From Bacillota bacterium (lineage in GTDB: Bacteria > Bacillota > Negativicutes > Sporomusales > Sporomusaceae), in the NCBI GenBank assembly GCA_017889705.1, contig JAGGAB010000004.1, positions 1 through 64,000 on the forward strand: 64,000 bases of DNA. Direction: 5' to 3'. The translations under genes and the position numbers were made by a program. Numbering within the stretch: the first letter of the stretch is position 1; each line of letters starts with the position of its first letter. Shown here in pieces: positions 52,992-61,223 of the stretch. The notes below the pieces were generated by a model that was not told the origin of the DNA, made no database searches, and saw only the letters and a list, made by a program, of their open reading frames with translations.

Positions 52992-54839
52992 ATGGGGCAT
53001 TGTCATAATAGTTTAGGTCATATAGATATCCCTGAGGGAGCTAAAAAAATTGTTTTAGTGGGTAATCCCAATGTGGGAAAGTCGGTATTCTTTAATGCCT
53101 TAACCGGCATGTATGTGGATGTTTCCAACTTCCCGGGGACTACCGTTGATATATCGCATGGTCGTTATGGTAAGGATGTAGTTATTGATACGCCTGGTGT
53201 ATACGGTATATCTTCCTTTAATGATGAAGAAACTGTTGCACGAGATGTTATTTTATCAGCCGATTTGATTTTAAATGTAGTGGATGCTGTGCATCTGGAA
53301 CGGGATTTATTTTTGACTCTCCAGGTAATTGACACCGGTATTCCCACCATTGTTGCCATAAATATGATGGATGAGGCGGCCGGACAGGGTCTCAAAGTAG
53401 ACAGTGAACTCTTAGAGCACTTGCTGGGTGTGCCGGTTATTGAGACGACGGCGATAAAAGGACGAGGTCTGGAGGACGTTAAAAAACGGCTGTTTGAAGC
53501 CCGTGCCGGGATTATACCGCTGGAACTTAGAAATAAGCTGCAAAGCATGATGAACCGGATTGGTTCCTGGGGAGAAGCGCTGCTGGTGCTAGAGGGTGAT
53601 CCTCATGTGGCTGAGCGTCACGGGGTGCCTGCCGGTGAATTGCGCGAAGAAATTTATAATGAACGCCGTTGCCGGGTCAATGACATTGTAAAACATGTTG
53701 TGACTGAAACCCAAGAGGGGACAACCTTTGGCACCAAATTAGGACGATGTATGCTCAGGCCGCTGACTGGAATCCCGATTTTTGCGTTAGTACTATATGC
53801 CATGTACTATTTAATCGGTGTGTTGGTGGCACAGGATATTGTCGGATTTACTGAAGAAACCATCATGCAGGGCATGTATGAGCCTATAGTGAGGGACTTT
53901 ATCGGGCGCTTTATCAGCGAGGAATCGATGATTGGCACCGTTCTTATTGGCGAATTCGGACTATTGACCATGACGGTAACTTATATATTGGGCCTATTAC
54001 TGCCTTTGGTTGTCGGTTTTTACTTAGCGCTGTCCATTATGGAGGACTCTGGTTATCTGCCGCGTTTGGCAACACTTGTTGACCGGGTTATGACCGGCAT
54101 TGGCTTAAATGGCCGGGCGATTATTCCGTTGATTTTAGGTTTTGGCTGTGTAACTATGGCAACCATTACCACCCGGATTTTGGGCACCAAGCGAGAGCGA
54201 ACCATTGCTACCGCTGTGCTGGGACTGGCAATACCGTGTTCAGCGCAGCTTGGCGTAATTGCCGGTATGCTGGCAGGCATTGGCACTAAGTATATTGCCA
54301 TTTATATCTTCGTTATTTTACTGGTGTTAGGGATAACTGGCAAGATTCTTCACAAAGTATTACCGGGTGAGTCTTCCGATTTGTTGATTGATTTGCCGCC
54401 CATCCGTTTGCCGCGCGGCGAAAATGTCTTAAAAAAGACAGTAACCAAGTCATATGCTTTTCTGTTAGAGGCTACCCCGCTGTTTATGCTGGGTGCGCTA
54501 ATTATTTCGGTATTGCAGCTTAGCGGCTTGTTGGAAGGAATTCAGATTGCCTTAGCTCCACTTACAGAAGGGCTGCTGAAGCTGCCTAAAGAAACGGCAA
54601 CAGCTTTTATTATGGGTCTTATTCGCCGCGACTTCGGGGCAGCCGGCCTGTCAGACATGGAACTTACCGCGGCGCAGACCTTAGTAGCATTGGTTACCAT
54701 TACCCTGTTTGTACCCTGCGTTGCCTCCGTCATTGTGATGTTTAAGGAACGAGGCACGAAGGAAGGCGGGTTAATCTGGCTTAGTTCCTGGGTATTTGCA
54801 TTCCTCATCGGTGCCATTGTGGCCGCATTTGTCATTTAA
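52992..54839 (+). CDS. feoB: Ferrous iron transporter FeoB
   Basis: A GTPase-coupled Fe2+ uptake membrane protein. G-domain motifs: G1 GNPNVGKS, G2/G3 region FPGTTVDISHG and DTPGVYG, and G4 NMMDEA (consensus NxxD). The second half has about 8-10 membrane helices with two Gate motifs. The protein is 615 residues when started at ATG 52992, which has GGAGG at 5 nt; a GTG at 52965 without a ribosome site would add nine residues. It is shorter than the E. coli protein (about 770), as is usual in Firmicutes. Its neighbours are feoA upstream and a tiny cysteine-rich gene 20 nt downstream. Confidence 0.95.
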   Translation: MGHCHNSLGHIDIPEGAKKIVLVGNPNVGKSVFFNALTGMYVDVSNFPGTTVDISHGRYGKDVVIDTPGVYGISSFNDEETVARDVILSADLILNVVDAVHLERDLFLTLQVIDTGIPTIVAINMMDEAAGQGLKVDSELLEHLLGVPVIETTAIKGRGLEDVKKRLFEARAGIIPLELRNKLQSMMNRIGSWGEALLVLEGDPHVAERHGVPAGELREEIYNERRCRVNDIVKHVVTETQEGTTFGTKLGRCMLRPLTGIPIFALVLYAMYYLIGVLVAQDIVGFTEETIMQGMYEPIVRDFIGRFISEESMIGTVLIGEFGLLTMTVTYILGLLLPLVVGFYLALSIMEDSGYLPRLATLVDRVMTGIGLNGRAIIPLILGFGCVTMATITTRILGTKRERTIATAVLGLAIPCSAQLGVIAGMLAGIGTKYIAIYIFVILLVLGITGKILHKVLPGESSDLLIDLPPIRLPRGENVLKKTVTKSYAFLLEATPLFMLGALIISVLQLSGLLEGIQIALAPLTEGLLKLPKETATAFIMGLIRRDFGAAGLSDMELTAAQTLVALVTITLFVPCVASVIVMFKERGTKEGGLIWLSSWVFAFLIGAIVAAFVI

Positions 54840-54859
54840 TTTGATCTGAGGTGACTGAT

Positions 54860-55000
54860 ATGAAGCAGCAAACTTGTCCGCAGTGTAAAATGAATTGTGA
54901 TTTGGGAGAGATACGTTGTCCCCGCTGCTATAAACTGCTGTTAACTCAGTGCAACGGGAATTGCAGTAAATGCAAGGAAAAGAATAAATGCTCTGCTTAA
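54860..55000 (+). CDS. Small cysteine-rich protein downstream of feoB, 46 residues
   Basis: A short frame not reaching usual length cut-offs: ATG 54860, GAGGTGA ribosome site at 54848-54854, stop at 54998. It has nine cysteines (positions 6, 9, 13, 20, 23, 31, 35, 38, 44), arranged CPQC, C, CPRC, CNGNCSKC and C, in a basic background with no membrane helix. The CPxC pairs look like zinc-ribbon or iron-binding knuckles. Known FeoB-associated Cys-rich proteins (FeoC-like or the membrane-anchored type) have an N-terminal helix, which this lacks. It sits 20 nt after feoB before the terminator, so it is part of the Fur-controlled operon and may bind iron or the FeoB G-domain. Confidence 0.78.
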   Translation: MKQQTCPQCKMNCDLGEIRCPRCYKLLLTQCNGNCSKCKEKNKCSA

Positions 55001-55013
55001 CTCTATAGAGAAA

Positions 55014-55056
55014 ATACACCCCAGAGTTTATGAAAACTCTGGGGTGTACTTTTGTT
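55014..55056. terminator. Terminator at the end of the feo operon
   Basis: TACACCCCAGAGTTT (55014-55028) pairs with AAACTCTGGGGTGTA (55033-55047), followed by CTTTTGTTTG. It is symmetrical enough to act for glnK on the other strand as well. Confidence 0.88.
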
Positions 55057-55081
55057 TGCTTGTATTGCTGATAACTAGAAT

Positions 55082-55459
55082 CTATAAATCCTTCGGCATA
55101 TCGGCCGGATCCATGATGGCGATATCGCCTTCCTCGCCAGTACGAATGCGGACTGCATTGGCGACCGGGTAGACGAAGATTTTGCCATCACCGATCTTGC
55201 CGGTTCTGCAGGCGGCTTTGGCGGCTTCCAGCACCCGTTCCACAGGCACTTCGCAGATGACAATTTCGACCTTTACTTTAGGGACTAAATTAATGCTGTA
55301 TTCTTGACCACGATATACTTCGGTGTGGCCTTTTGTCAGGCCGCAGCCATAAACCTGGGTTACCGTCATGCCGGTAACACCAATCTTTTTCATGGCTGCC
55401 TTTAATTCTTCAAGCTTTTCCGGTCGAGTAATAATATCAATTTTGGTAATAGGTCTCAT
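55082..55459 (-). CDS. glnK: PII nitrogen regulatory protein (GlnK type)
   Basis: This trimeric PII signal protein blocks the ammonium channel or other targets in response to 2-oxoglutarate and ATP/ADP. The T-loop is KGHTEVYRGQEY (residues 43-54), with Tyr54 in the place of the uridylylated Tyr51 of enteric PII; KVKVEIVICEV and the C-terminal signature TGKIGDGKIFVYPV follow. It is 125 residues long, a little over the usual 112 because of an acidic tail (GDIAIMDPADMPKDL). It is downstream of amt on the same strand, the classical glnK-amt pair though in amt-glnK order. ATG with GGAGGG upstream on the minus strand. Confidence 0.94.
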   Translation of the reverse strand: MRPITKIDIITRPEKLEELKAAMKKIGVTGMTVTQVYGCGLTKGHTEVYRGQEYSINLVPKVKVEIVICEVPVERVLEAAKAACRTGKIGDGKIFVYPVANAVRIRTGEEGDIAIMDPADMPKDL

Positions 55460-55497
55460 AATGACGCCCTCCTTATCTCGGTATCAGTAGTTACAGT

Positions 55498-56913
55498 TTA
55501 CGCGAGTGTTGATTTTTTTGCAACTAATTCCTGCGGCATAGCATGTGCCGAAGAACCCATACCAATAGGCGAACCTGTCATAAAGTCCTGGTAAGCATAA
55601 CCGCGTTCACCATGTTCGGTAATATCAAGTCCTTGGACTTCTTGCTCGGTGGTGGCGCGGACGTCCATAAATGTTCCAATGGCTTTAATAATCAGGAATG
55701 TCATTACAGCGGCGAATACCCAACTGATACCGACACCGATAAGCTGTGTTGTTAACTGGCCGGCATTGCCATAGAATAGGCCGTCGGCACCTGCGGGATT
55801 AACGTCTTTGGAAGCAAACAGGCCGGTGGCGATAGCACCCCAGGTGCCGCCAATACCATGTACGCCAAAAGCGTCAAGTGAATCATCATATCCAAGCTTG
55901 GGCTTCAAGACAGCTACTGCCAGAAAGCAGATAATGCCAGCTGAGAGACCGATGATAACCGCTGGAACAGTACTAACAAAGCCGGCAGCCGGTGTAATAG
56001 CAACAAGACCGGCAACACAACCTGAGGCTGCGCCAAGAATGGTAGGTTTGCCATGATGCAGCCATTCGGTTAATACCCAGGAAACTGTAGCTGCTGCTGC
56101 TGCTACATGAGTAACGACAAAGGCACTGGCAGCAAGACCGTTGGCAGATAAAGCGCTGCCGGCATTAAAACCAAACCAGCCAAACCAGAGTAGCGCGGCA
56201 CCTAACACAGTCATCGGCAGATGATGGGGCATCATGACTTCAGAGCCGTAGCCTTTACGTTTGCCAATCATCAGCGCGATGGTAAGACCGGAAACACCGG
56301 AGATAATATGAACAACAGTACCGCCGGCAAAGTCCAGCACTCCAAGTTCGCGAATCCAGCCGCCTACACCCCATACCCAGTGAGCCATAGGATCATAGAC
56401 CAGCGTAGTCCACAGCAAGGTAAAAACAACGAAGGCGCCAAATTTCATACGTTCGGCAAAAGCGCCGGTGATCAGGCCGGCAGTAATAATGGCAAACATA
56501 GCTTGAAAAATCATGAAAGCCTGATGAGGAATGGTTGCTGCGTAATCAGCATTAGGTTCCTGGCCGACACCGCTCAGCCCAATCCAGTCGAGAGAGCCAA
56601 TCAGGTGGTTAATATCTGGTCCGAAAGATAAAGAGTAACCGAATAATACCCATTGCACACTGACTAGACCGATAATGAAGAAACTTTGCATGATAGTGCT
56701 TAAAGCGTTTTTGGTTCTGACCATACCGGCATAGAATAGAGCTAAACCGGGGGTCATAATCATAACCAGAGCAGCACTGATTAGTACGAAGGCTGTGTCG
56801 CCGGTGTCAATTTTGGCTGCTTCAGCCGGTGTTTCGCCGTCAGCAAAGGCGGCTGGTACGAATAATAGCATTAACAATAACGATACGGTAAAAATTGTCC
56901 AGAGCTTTTTCAT
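55498..56913 (-). CDS. amt: Ammonium transporter (Amt family)
   Basis: This ammonium channel/transporter has an N-terminal signal peptide (LLLMLLFVPAAFADG) and 11 membrane helices. Conserved positions: DTAFVLISAALVMIMTPGLALFYAGMV at the first helices (split about residues 38-65), HIISGVSGLTIAL with the first pore histidine region (near 200) and FGVHGIGGTWGAIATG with the second (near 350). It is 471 residues including the signal. GlnK follows 38 nt downstream. The gene is preceded by a structured leader and a good promoter (57116-57145), so it is likely nitrogen-regulated. Confidence 0.95.
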   Translation of the reverse strand: MKKLWTIFTVSLLLMLLFVPAAFADGETPAEAAKIDTGDTAFVLISAALVMIMTPGLALFYAGMVRTKNALSTIMQSFFIIGLVSVQWVLFGYSLSFGPDINHLIGSLDWIGLSGVGQEPNADYAATIPHQAFMIFQAMFAIITAGLITGAFAERMKFGAFVVFTLLWTTLVYDPMAHWVWGVGGWIRELGVLDFAGGTVVHIISGVSGLTIALMIGKRKGYGSEVMMPHHLPMTVLGAALLWFGWFGFNAGSALSANGLAASAFVVTHVAAAAATVSWVLTEWLHHGKPTILGAASGCVAGLVAITPAAGFVSTVPAVIIGLSAGIICFLAVAVLKPKLGYDDSLDAFGVHGIGGTWGAIATGLFASKDVNPAGADGLFYGNAGQLTTQLIGVGISWVFAAVMTFLIIKAIGTFMDVRATTEQEVQGLDITEHGERGYAYQDFMTGSPIGMGSSAHAMPQELVAKKSTLA

Positions 56914-56998
56914 TTTACATCCCTTCCTTTTCTTATTAATATTGTTAGGTTAAAAGTATCCTGGTGAATAGCGGCATTCCCCCTTGGCTTTCCGGGAA

Positions 56999-57085
56999 CA
57001 AAAAAACGCCTGAAGGGCTAAACCTCCAGGACGTCATTGTCCGGAAAAAAGACACAAAAGCCTTCGCAAATAAATGCGAAGGCTT
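56999..57085 (-). ncRNA. Structured leader of amt: two 6-nt-loop hairpins with U runs
   Basis: Read on the minus strand, hairpin 1 is GCCTTCGCA-TTTATT-TGCGAAGGC (57083-57060), followed by a U-rich stretch (TTTTGTGTCTTTTTT). Hairpin 2 is CTGGAGG-TTTAGC-CCTTCAG (57029-57010) with flanking G-C pairs, followed by seven U's (57006-57000). Both loops are six nucleotides and start TTTA. The arrangement of two hexaloop hairpins, the second being a terminator, resembles ANTAR-controlled leaders, but the loop does not match the usual A-x-x-G pattern. Alternatively it is simple attenuation. Confidence 0.55.
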
Positions 57086-57115
57086 CGTTGCCTAAGTGAT
57101 TAACTTATTGTCATT

Positions 57116-57145
57116 ACTATAGCAAATACGAGGAGGCACTGTCAA
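57116..57145 (-). promoter_or_regulatory. Promoter of amt-glnK
   Basis: Minus strand TTGACA (57145-57140), 18-nt spacer, TATAGT (57121-57116). The transcript would begin near 57109, giving a 5' leader of about 195 nt that contains the two hairpins. Confidence 0.85.
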
Positions 57146-57402
57146 GCAAATTTTTAAAAAACATATTAAAAATTTAAGATTGGTAACTTGTGTGTATGTC
57201 CAGAGTGTAACTTGTATAATATAGTTTACCGTGATATATTATAAACGGAGAGAAAATTCAGACGTCGTTTTGACGCCGCTTGAAGTCTAGTCGAAGTTAT
57301 CCTAACGTCTAGTTACTCGCTTGTGCCCGTAGGGGTATAACTCCAGATTTGGAAGCGGGAGTATTAGCGCGGGTTAGCTATCAGTTAGACGTAAGCGTAT
57401 AT
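57146..57402. other. Gap between the amt promoter and tRNA-Sec
   Basis: No gene seen. It carries a TATAAT at 57215-57220 that may belong to the tRNA promoter. The inverted pair AACGTCTAG (57303-57311) and TTAGACGT (57385-57392) could fold 5' of the tRNA in the primary transcript. Confidence 0.4.
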
Positions 57403-57499
57403 GGGAGCGGATGGGGCCTGGTGGCTCCTGCAGTCTTCAAAACTGTTCGTTGGGCGCTAACCCGTCCATGGTGGGTTCGATTCCTACACGCTCCCGCCA
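57403..57499 (+). tRNA. selC: tRNA-Sec (anticodon UCA)
   Basis: A 97-nt tRNA with an 8-nt acceptor strand (GGGAGCGG), a D arm GGGCC...GGCTCC, anticodon loop CTTCAAA giving UCA, a long variable arm and a T arm with GGTTCGATTCC, ending in encoded GCCA (57496-57499). These are the hallmarks of bacterial selenocysteine tRNA. In the straightforward folding the eighth acceptor position is a G-A mismatch, which is unusual. The cell presumably makes selenoproteins; selA, selB and selD are not in this window. A terminator follows. Confidence 0.95.
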
Positions 57500-57517
57500 G
57501 TAGTAAGATTAATGGCC

Positions 57518-57557
57518 ACCTGCGGCATGAGATGCGAGCAGGTGGCATTTATTTTAA
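57518..57557 (+). terminator. Terminator of tRNA-Sec
   Basis: GCCACCTGC pairs with GCAGGTGGC over 9 bp, followed by ATTTATTTT. Confidence 0.83.
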
Positions 57558-57753
57558 CGTGGAACCTGAGATGCGGTGCAATGAGGATGAAGCTCGCATA
57601 AGCGGACAATATATGAATTCATGAGTTCCGTTTAATAAAAAGGAAGCAAAGACTGAGTTTTTGTAAAAAAATAGCTTGTTTAAGCCACTTTTTTGTTGTA
57701 ACATATTACCAAGTGAATAGCATGAGACGGGTAATACTCACTTGAGATTATAC

Positions 57754-57762
57754 TGTTATAAT
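57754..57762 (+). promoter_or_regulatory. Extended -10 promoter element upstream of panC
   Basis: TGTTATAAT (TGn followed by TATAAT) at 57754-57762. The -35 region is weak (ATACTC). A transcript would start near 57769, in front of the attenuator-like leader. Confidence 0.55.
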
Positions 57763-57799
57763 GCTGCTTGCTTTTTAACGGCTAACTTAATAAACTTTT

Positions 57800-57898
57800 C
57801 GATACCGCTTGGATCCGACAGGACTTAGACGGATGACACTTAACGGGTGTAGTATGCCTTCTTGTCCTTTCATGCGGATAAGAAGGTTTTTTATTTTA
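57800..57898 (+). ncRNA. Attenuator-like leader of panCD (possible pan RNA motif)
   Basis: ATCCG (57813-57817) pairs with CGGAT (57830-57834) around an ACAGGACTTAGA loop. ACAC (57836-57839) pairs with GTGT (57847-57850). A terminator CCTTCTTGTCC...GGATAAGAAGG (57857-57886) follows, with a T run to 57898. AGGAC in the first loop can pair with GTCCT in the terminator arm, a possible antiterminator. The known pan RNA motif occurs upstream of pantothenate genes in Firmicutes, but I cannot confirm a match to its consensus. Confidence 0.55.
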
Positions 57899-57926
57899 GC
57901 TCCATTAATTTTGGAGGAGATGCGAA

Positions 57927-58793
57927 ATGCCAAAAGTAGTTGAATGTATTACGGAAATGCGAAAAGTGGTCGCCGAAGCCAGGTTGGCAGGAAAGACAAT
58001 AGGGTTTGTTCCAACTATGGGAGCGCTTCACGAAGGCCATATGACACTTGTGAGGGAAGCGAAAAAGGTATGTGACGTTGTTGTTGTCAGTATATTTATT
58101 AATCCGACTCAGTTTGGCCCAAATGAAGATTTTGATGCCTATCCCAGAACATGGGCAGAAGACTTGAATGCTTGTCGTTCAGCCGGAGTTGATGTCGTAT
58201 TTCATCCACATGTTCACGAAATGTACCCGGATAATTGGGGGACTTGGGTAACGGTAGAGGATGTAACTGACAAGCTTTGCGGCAAATCGCGACCTATTCA
58301 CTTTCGCGGTGTCGCGACAGTTGTAACTAAGCTGCTTAATATAGTTCAACCTGATAAAGCATTTTTTGGGCAAAAGGATGCTCAACAAGTAGTTGTACTT
58401 AAAAAGATGGTGCGTGATCTCAATATGCCATATGAAATTGTTATGGTGCCGATTGTTCGGGATGTTGATGGTTTAGCTAAAAGTTCACGTAACGTATATT
58501 TAAACTCAGAGCAGCGTCAGGCTGCATTAGTGCTATATAAAAGTTTATGTAAAGCCCAGGAATTGTGTCGTTCAGGAGAACCTGATAGTAGGAAAATAAG
58601 AGAAGCTGTCATTGCATGTATCGAGTCGGTATCCTTAGCCAAGATTGACTATGTTGAAATTTACTCCTTCCCCGACCTGGCTGATATTGATACATTAGAT
58701 CAGGACGCACTTCTAGCGGTAGCTGTCAAGTTTGGAACTACCAGGCTGATTGATAATACGATATTAAAATCTAATCATATTTGCGGAGGATGA
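57927..58793 (+). CDS. panC: Pantothenate synthetase
   Basis: Joins pantoate and beta-alanine using ATP via pantoyl-AMP. Nucleotidyl-transferase HIGH-type motif in [17 protein letters not shown] (residues 29-45), [13 protein letters not shown] (near 70), [16 protein letters not shown] (near 146-161) and [11 protein letters not shown], the KMSKS-like loop near 181-191. At 288 residues it is normal. The ATG at 57927 follows TTGGAGGAG. panD starts just after its stop, giving two pantothenate genes in one operon; the ketopantoate hydroxymethyltransferase gene panB and panE are not here. Confidence 0.96.
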   Translation: MPKVVECITEMRKVVAEARLAGKTIGFVPTMGALHEGHMTLVREAKKVCDVVVVSIFINPTQFGPNEDFDAYPRTWAEDLNACRSAGVDVVFHPHVHEMYPDNWGTWVTVEDVTDKLCGKSRPIHFRGVATVVTKLLNIVQPDKAFFGQKDAQQVVVLKKMVRDLNMPYEIVMVPIVRDVDGLAKSSRNVYLNSEQRQAALVLYKSLCKAQELCRSGEPDSRKIREAVIACIESVSLAKIDYVEIYSFPDLADIDTLDQDALLAVAVKFGTTRLIDNTILKSNHICGG

Positions 58794-58795
58794 AC

Positions 58796-59179
58796 ATGTT
58801 TCTTGCGATGATGAAATCAAAAATTCACCGGGCAACTGTTACTGAAGCTAACTTAAACTATGTAGGAAGTATCACCATTGATGCAGCTCTTATGCAAGCA
58901 GCTCATATCCTTCCGGGAGAGAAAGTACAAGTTGTGAATAACAACAACGGAGAACGATTAGAGACTTATACTATAGAGGGTGAAGCAGGCTCAGGGATCA
59001 TTTGTCTCAATGGAGCCGCCGCAAGGCTGGTTCAACCCGGAGATACAGTGATAATTATTACGTATGCTTTGGTAGATGCCAAAGAAGCACAAGAACTTAA
59101 ACCTGTAGTTGTGATGGTTAATCAACAAAATCAAATAGTAGACTTTAAGGACCGCGAATTGCATGGCCAGGTTAGCTAA
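58796..59179 (+). CDS. panD: Aspartate 1-decarboxylase proenzyme
   Basis: Makes beta-alanine from aspartate; a pyruvoyl enzyme matured by self-cleavage at Gly24-Ser25 (YVGSITID). The N-terminus [20 protein letters not shown] is typical, and [13 protein letters not shown] and [10 protein letters not shown] follow. I start it at ATG 58796 behind GGAGGA (127 residues); an in-frame ATG at 58781 lies inside the end of panC. It overlaps the following BASS carrier gene by 17 nt. With PanC it supplies both the beta-alanine half and the condensation step of pantothenate. Confidence 0.95.
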   Translation: MFLAMMKSKIHRATVTEANLNYVGSITIDAALMQAAHILPGEKVQVVNNNNGERLETYTIEGEAGSGIICLNGAAARLVQPGDTVIIITYALVDAKEAQELKPVVVMVNQQNQIVDFKDRELHGQVS

Positions 59180-60089
59180 ATATATAACAGAGTACGTCTC
59201 GCTGTGGGTATTATTAGGTTCATCAATAGCGTTTTTATATCCAAGTGCATTTAAACCGTTCAGCAAAGAAATTCCTCTGCTGCTTTCAGTAATTATGCTG
59301 GGAATGGGTCTAACTATGACACCCGATGATTTCAAATTAGTAATGAAGAGACCGAAGGATATATTTTATGGTGTTGCGCTGCGGTATTTGATTATGCCGA
59401 TTGCCGGCTGGTGTGTTGCTAAAGCTTTCGTATTGCCACCTGAACTCGCTGCTGGCCTTATTCTTGTCGGCTGTAGCCCAAGTGGTACGGCATCTAATGT
59501 TTTAACCTTTATTGCTAAAGGTGACACGGCTCTTTCGGTATCTGTTTCCAGTATAAATACGCTACTTGCGCCGATCCTAACCCCTGCTATTTTTCTTATA
59601 CTGGGTGGTACGATTCTTCCACTAAACTCCTCTGCGCTATTTCTTGATATTTTAAAAATAGTTGTTATACCTATTGTATTAGGTGTATCGCTACGGGTGG
59701 TAGCGTCTAGGTATGTAACGTATATTCAGCCAATAATTCCGGCTGTTTCGGTTGTTATGATTGTAATAACCATTGGGATAGTGGTTGCTTTAAATGCAGC
59801 GAAATTAGCAACTGTAGCGTTTATTGCATTACTAGCAGTTATGGCTCATAACGCTCTTGGTCTAAGCTTGGGGTATGGTGCTGCACGAGCTTTGGGATTG
59901 ACTGAGCCGAGAGCCAGAGCGATAGCTTTTGAAATTGGAGTTGAGAACTCCGGCCTTGCGGCAGCACTTGCATTAGCGCATTTGGATCCCTTAGCCGCAA
60001 TCCCAGGGGCAATTTTTAGTGTATGGCATAATCTAAGTGGTAGTATGATTGCTGCGTATTGGGCTAAAAAAGATCTAAAGAATAGATGA
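59163..60089 (+). CDS. BASS-family carrier, possible pantoate transporter (PanS-like)
   Basis: A 308-residue bile acid:sodium symporter family protein with about nine or ten membrane helices. Markers: [20 protein letters not shown] (near residues 45-64), [21 protein letters not shown] (near 105-125, the sodium-binding crossover) and [19 protein letters not shown] (near 260-278, the EN motif). The family carries bile acids, pyruvate or, in the case of Salmonella PanS, ketopantoate/pantoate. Overlap with panD and absence of panB suggest that it brings in pantoate for PanC; this rests on context. Its start has no strong ribosome site, so translation is probably coupled to panD. Confidence 0.82.
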   Translation: MARLAKYITEYVSLWVLLGSSIAFLYPSAFKPFSKEIPLLLSVIMLGMGLTMTPDDFKLVMKRPKDIFYGVALRYLIMPIAGWCVAKAFVLPPELAAGLILVGCSPSGTASNVLTFIAKGDTALSVSVSSINTLLAPILTPAIFLILGGTILPLNSSALFLDILKIVVIPIVLGVSLRVVASRYVTYIQPIIPAVSVVMIVITIGIVVALNAAKLATVAFIALLAVMAHNALGLSLGYGAARALGLTEPRARAIAFEIGVENSGLAAALALAHLDPLAAIPGAIFSVWHNLSGSMIAAYWAKKDLKNR

Positions 60090-60106
60090 TTTTTGCGAAG
60101 GAAATA

Positions 60107-60154
60107 AAACCTCCAAGTTCGGTGTTTCTATTTTACACCAACTTGGAGGTTTGC
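60107..60154. terminator. Terminator of the pan operon
   Basis: AAACCTCCAAGTT (60110-60122) pairs with AACTTGGAGGTTT (60141-60153), with an inner GGTGT/ACACC extension. It has A's on the left and T's on the right and may act in both directions. Confidence 0.85.
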
Positions 60155-60279
60155 GCAGTTTTCGGGGGCGGCTTGTACGATTATCGCACTACAACCAAAA
60201 AAATTCCTGATTATTTTTAAGAACTTCTCGATAACCTGCGGGTTGTCGTAGGTTGTTCTAAAGCCAAAATCATAAATGT

Positions 60280-61131
60280 TTATTCATAGTGGTAATTAAG
60301 CAGTTTCATCAGTTCTTCGGTATCAGCTAACCTTTTAGTTGTCTTCGATTTTGCCGTTTGCGCTAATTCTGTCACCAAAAGATCGGCAATATATAGCGGT
60401 GCCGCCATTGAATTATGATAAGATAAGCTATCATATTCGCAAGGTAATATAATATCCGAGTATGATACTAATGGTGCAGCAAACCCATCGGTAATAGTTA
60501 TTATTGATGGGTTTCTTAAATTTCGAATCGCTTTTACCATTTCTATTGTGGATTTGGCGTAGCGTGGTAAGCTAACTACGATCATCAAATCATCTGCATT
60601 AATATTTAATATTCGATCAATGTCGTGTCCCACTGGGGAAAGTAATTCGCAATTGTTCAACTGTTGGGTCAAAGACTGATACAAAAAGTATGAAATTGTA
60701 AATGAGGTTCTTGCGCCTAGTAGATAAATTGTTTTTGCTTTTTTAATAAATCGTATTGATTCTCGGATTGCTTCTTCAGATAGCATCATTTGGGTATTAT
60801 TAATGTTATTTATCTGCTTTTCGGCACATTTCAATATAATCGAAGCTTCATTAACTGTTTCTAAATTCTTTTCTAGTCTGGTTTCAGGGGTTAATTTGCT
60901 GCGTATATAGTTTTGAAGTTCTTTTTGTAGTTCGGAATATCCGGTATATCCTAAATTAAAAGCAAAACGCATGACAGTAGTAGTGCTGGTGCCTATACTT
61001 GCGGCTATTTGATCGAGAGTCTGAAAAGAAGCTTCAACAAGATTATCTTGAATATATTCAGAGACTTGAAGTTGCGCTTTTGTTAAATCATTAGCTTTAC
61101 TTTGAATTTTTTGCAATATGTTTAGATCCAT
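60280..61131 (-). CDS. RpiR/MurR-family transcriptional regulator
   Basis: A 283-residue regulator. The N-terminal HTH_6 domain has TLDQIAASIGTSTTTVMRFA (near residues 37-56), the classic recognition-helix region. The SIS sugar-isomerase domain from about 125 to 260 has KTIYLLGARTSFTISYFLYQ and IVVSLPRYAKSTIEMVKAIR. Family members sense sugar phosphates or amino sugars, though some bind amino or organic acids. It is transcribed divergently from the symporter at 61589, with its own promoter (61170-61199). GTAGTAwwTAA sites lie by both promoters, so it probably controls itself and the symporter/aminotransferase genes. Confidence 0.9.
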   Translation of the reverse strand: MDLNILQKIQSKANDLTKAQLQVSEYIQDNLVEASFQTLDQIAASIGTSTTTVMRFAFNLGYTGYSELQKELQNYIRSKLTPETRLEKNLETVNEASIILKCAEKQINNINNTQMMLSEEAIRESIRFIKKAKTIYLLGARTSFTISYFLYQSLTQQLNNCELLSPVGHDIDRILNINADDLMIVVSLPRYAKSTIEMVKAIRNLRNPSIITITDGFAAPLVSYSDIILPCEYDSLSYHNSMAAPLYIADLLVTELAQTAKSKTTKRLADTEELMKLLNYHYE

Positions 61132-61169
61132 TTGATATCATCCTAACTAACTCAATATTATTTACTACT

Positions 61170-61199
61170 ATTATAGTATCTTATTTTATAAATTGGCAA
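61170..61199 (-). promoter_or_regulatory. Promoter of the RpiR gene
   Basis: Minus strand TTGCCA (61199-61194), 18-nt spacer, TATAAT (61175-61170). A GTAGTAAATAA site immediately follows the -10 box. Confidence 0.78.
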
Positions 61200-61223
61200 T
61201 GTTGCGAACTGCAAATTATATTC

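Noticed and set aside
57349-57624. 91-codon frame across tRNA-Sec
   Set aside because: It covers the tRNA and its terminator, so it is not a gene.
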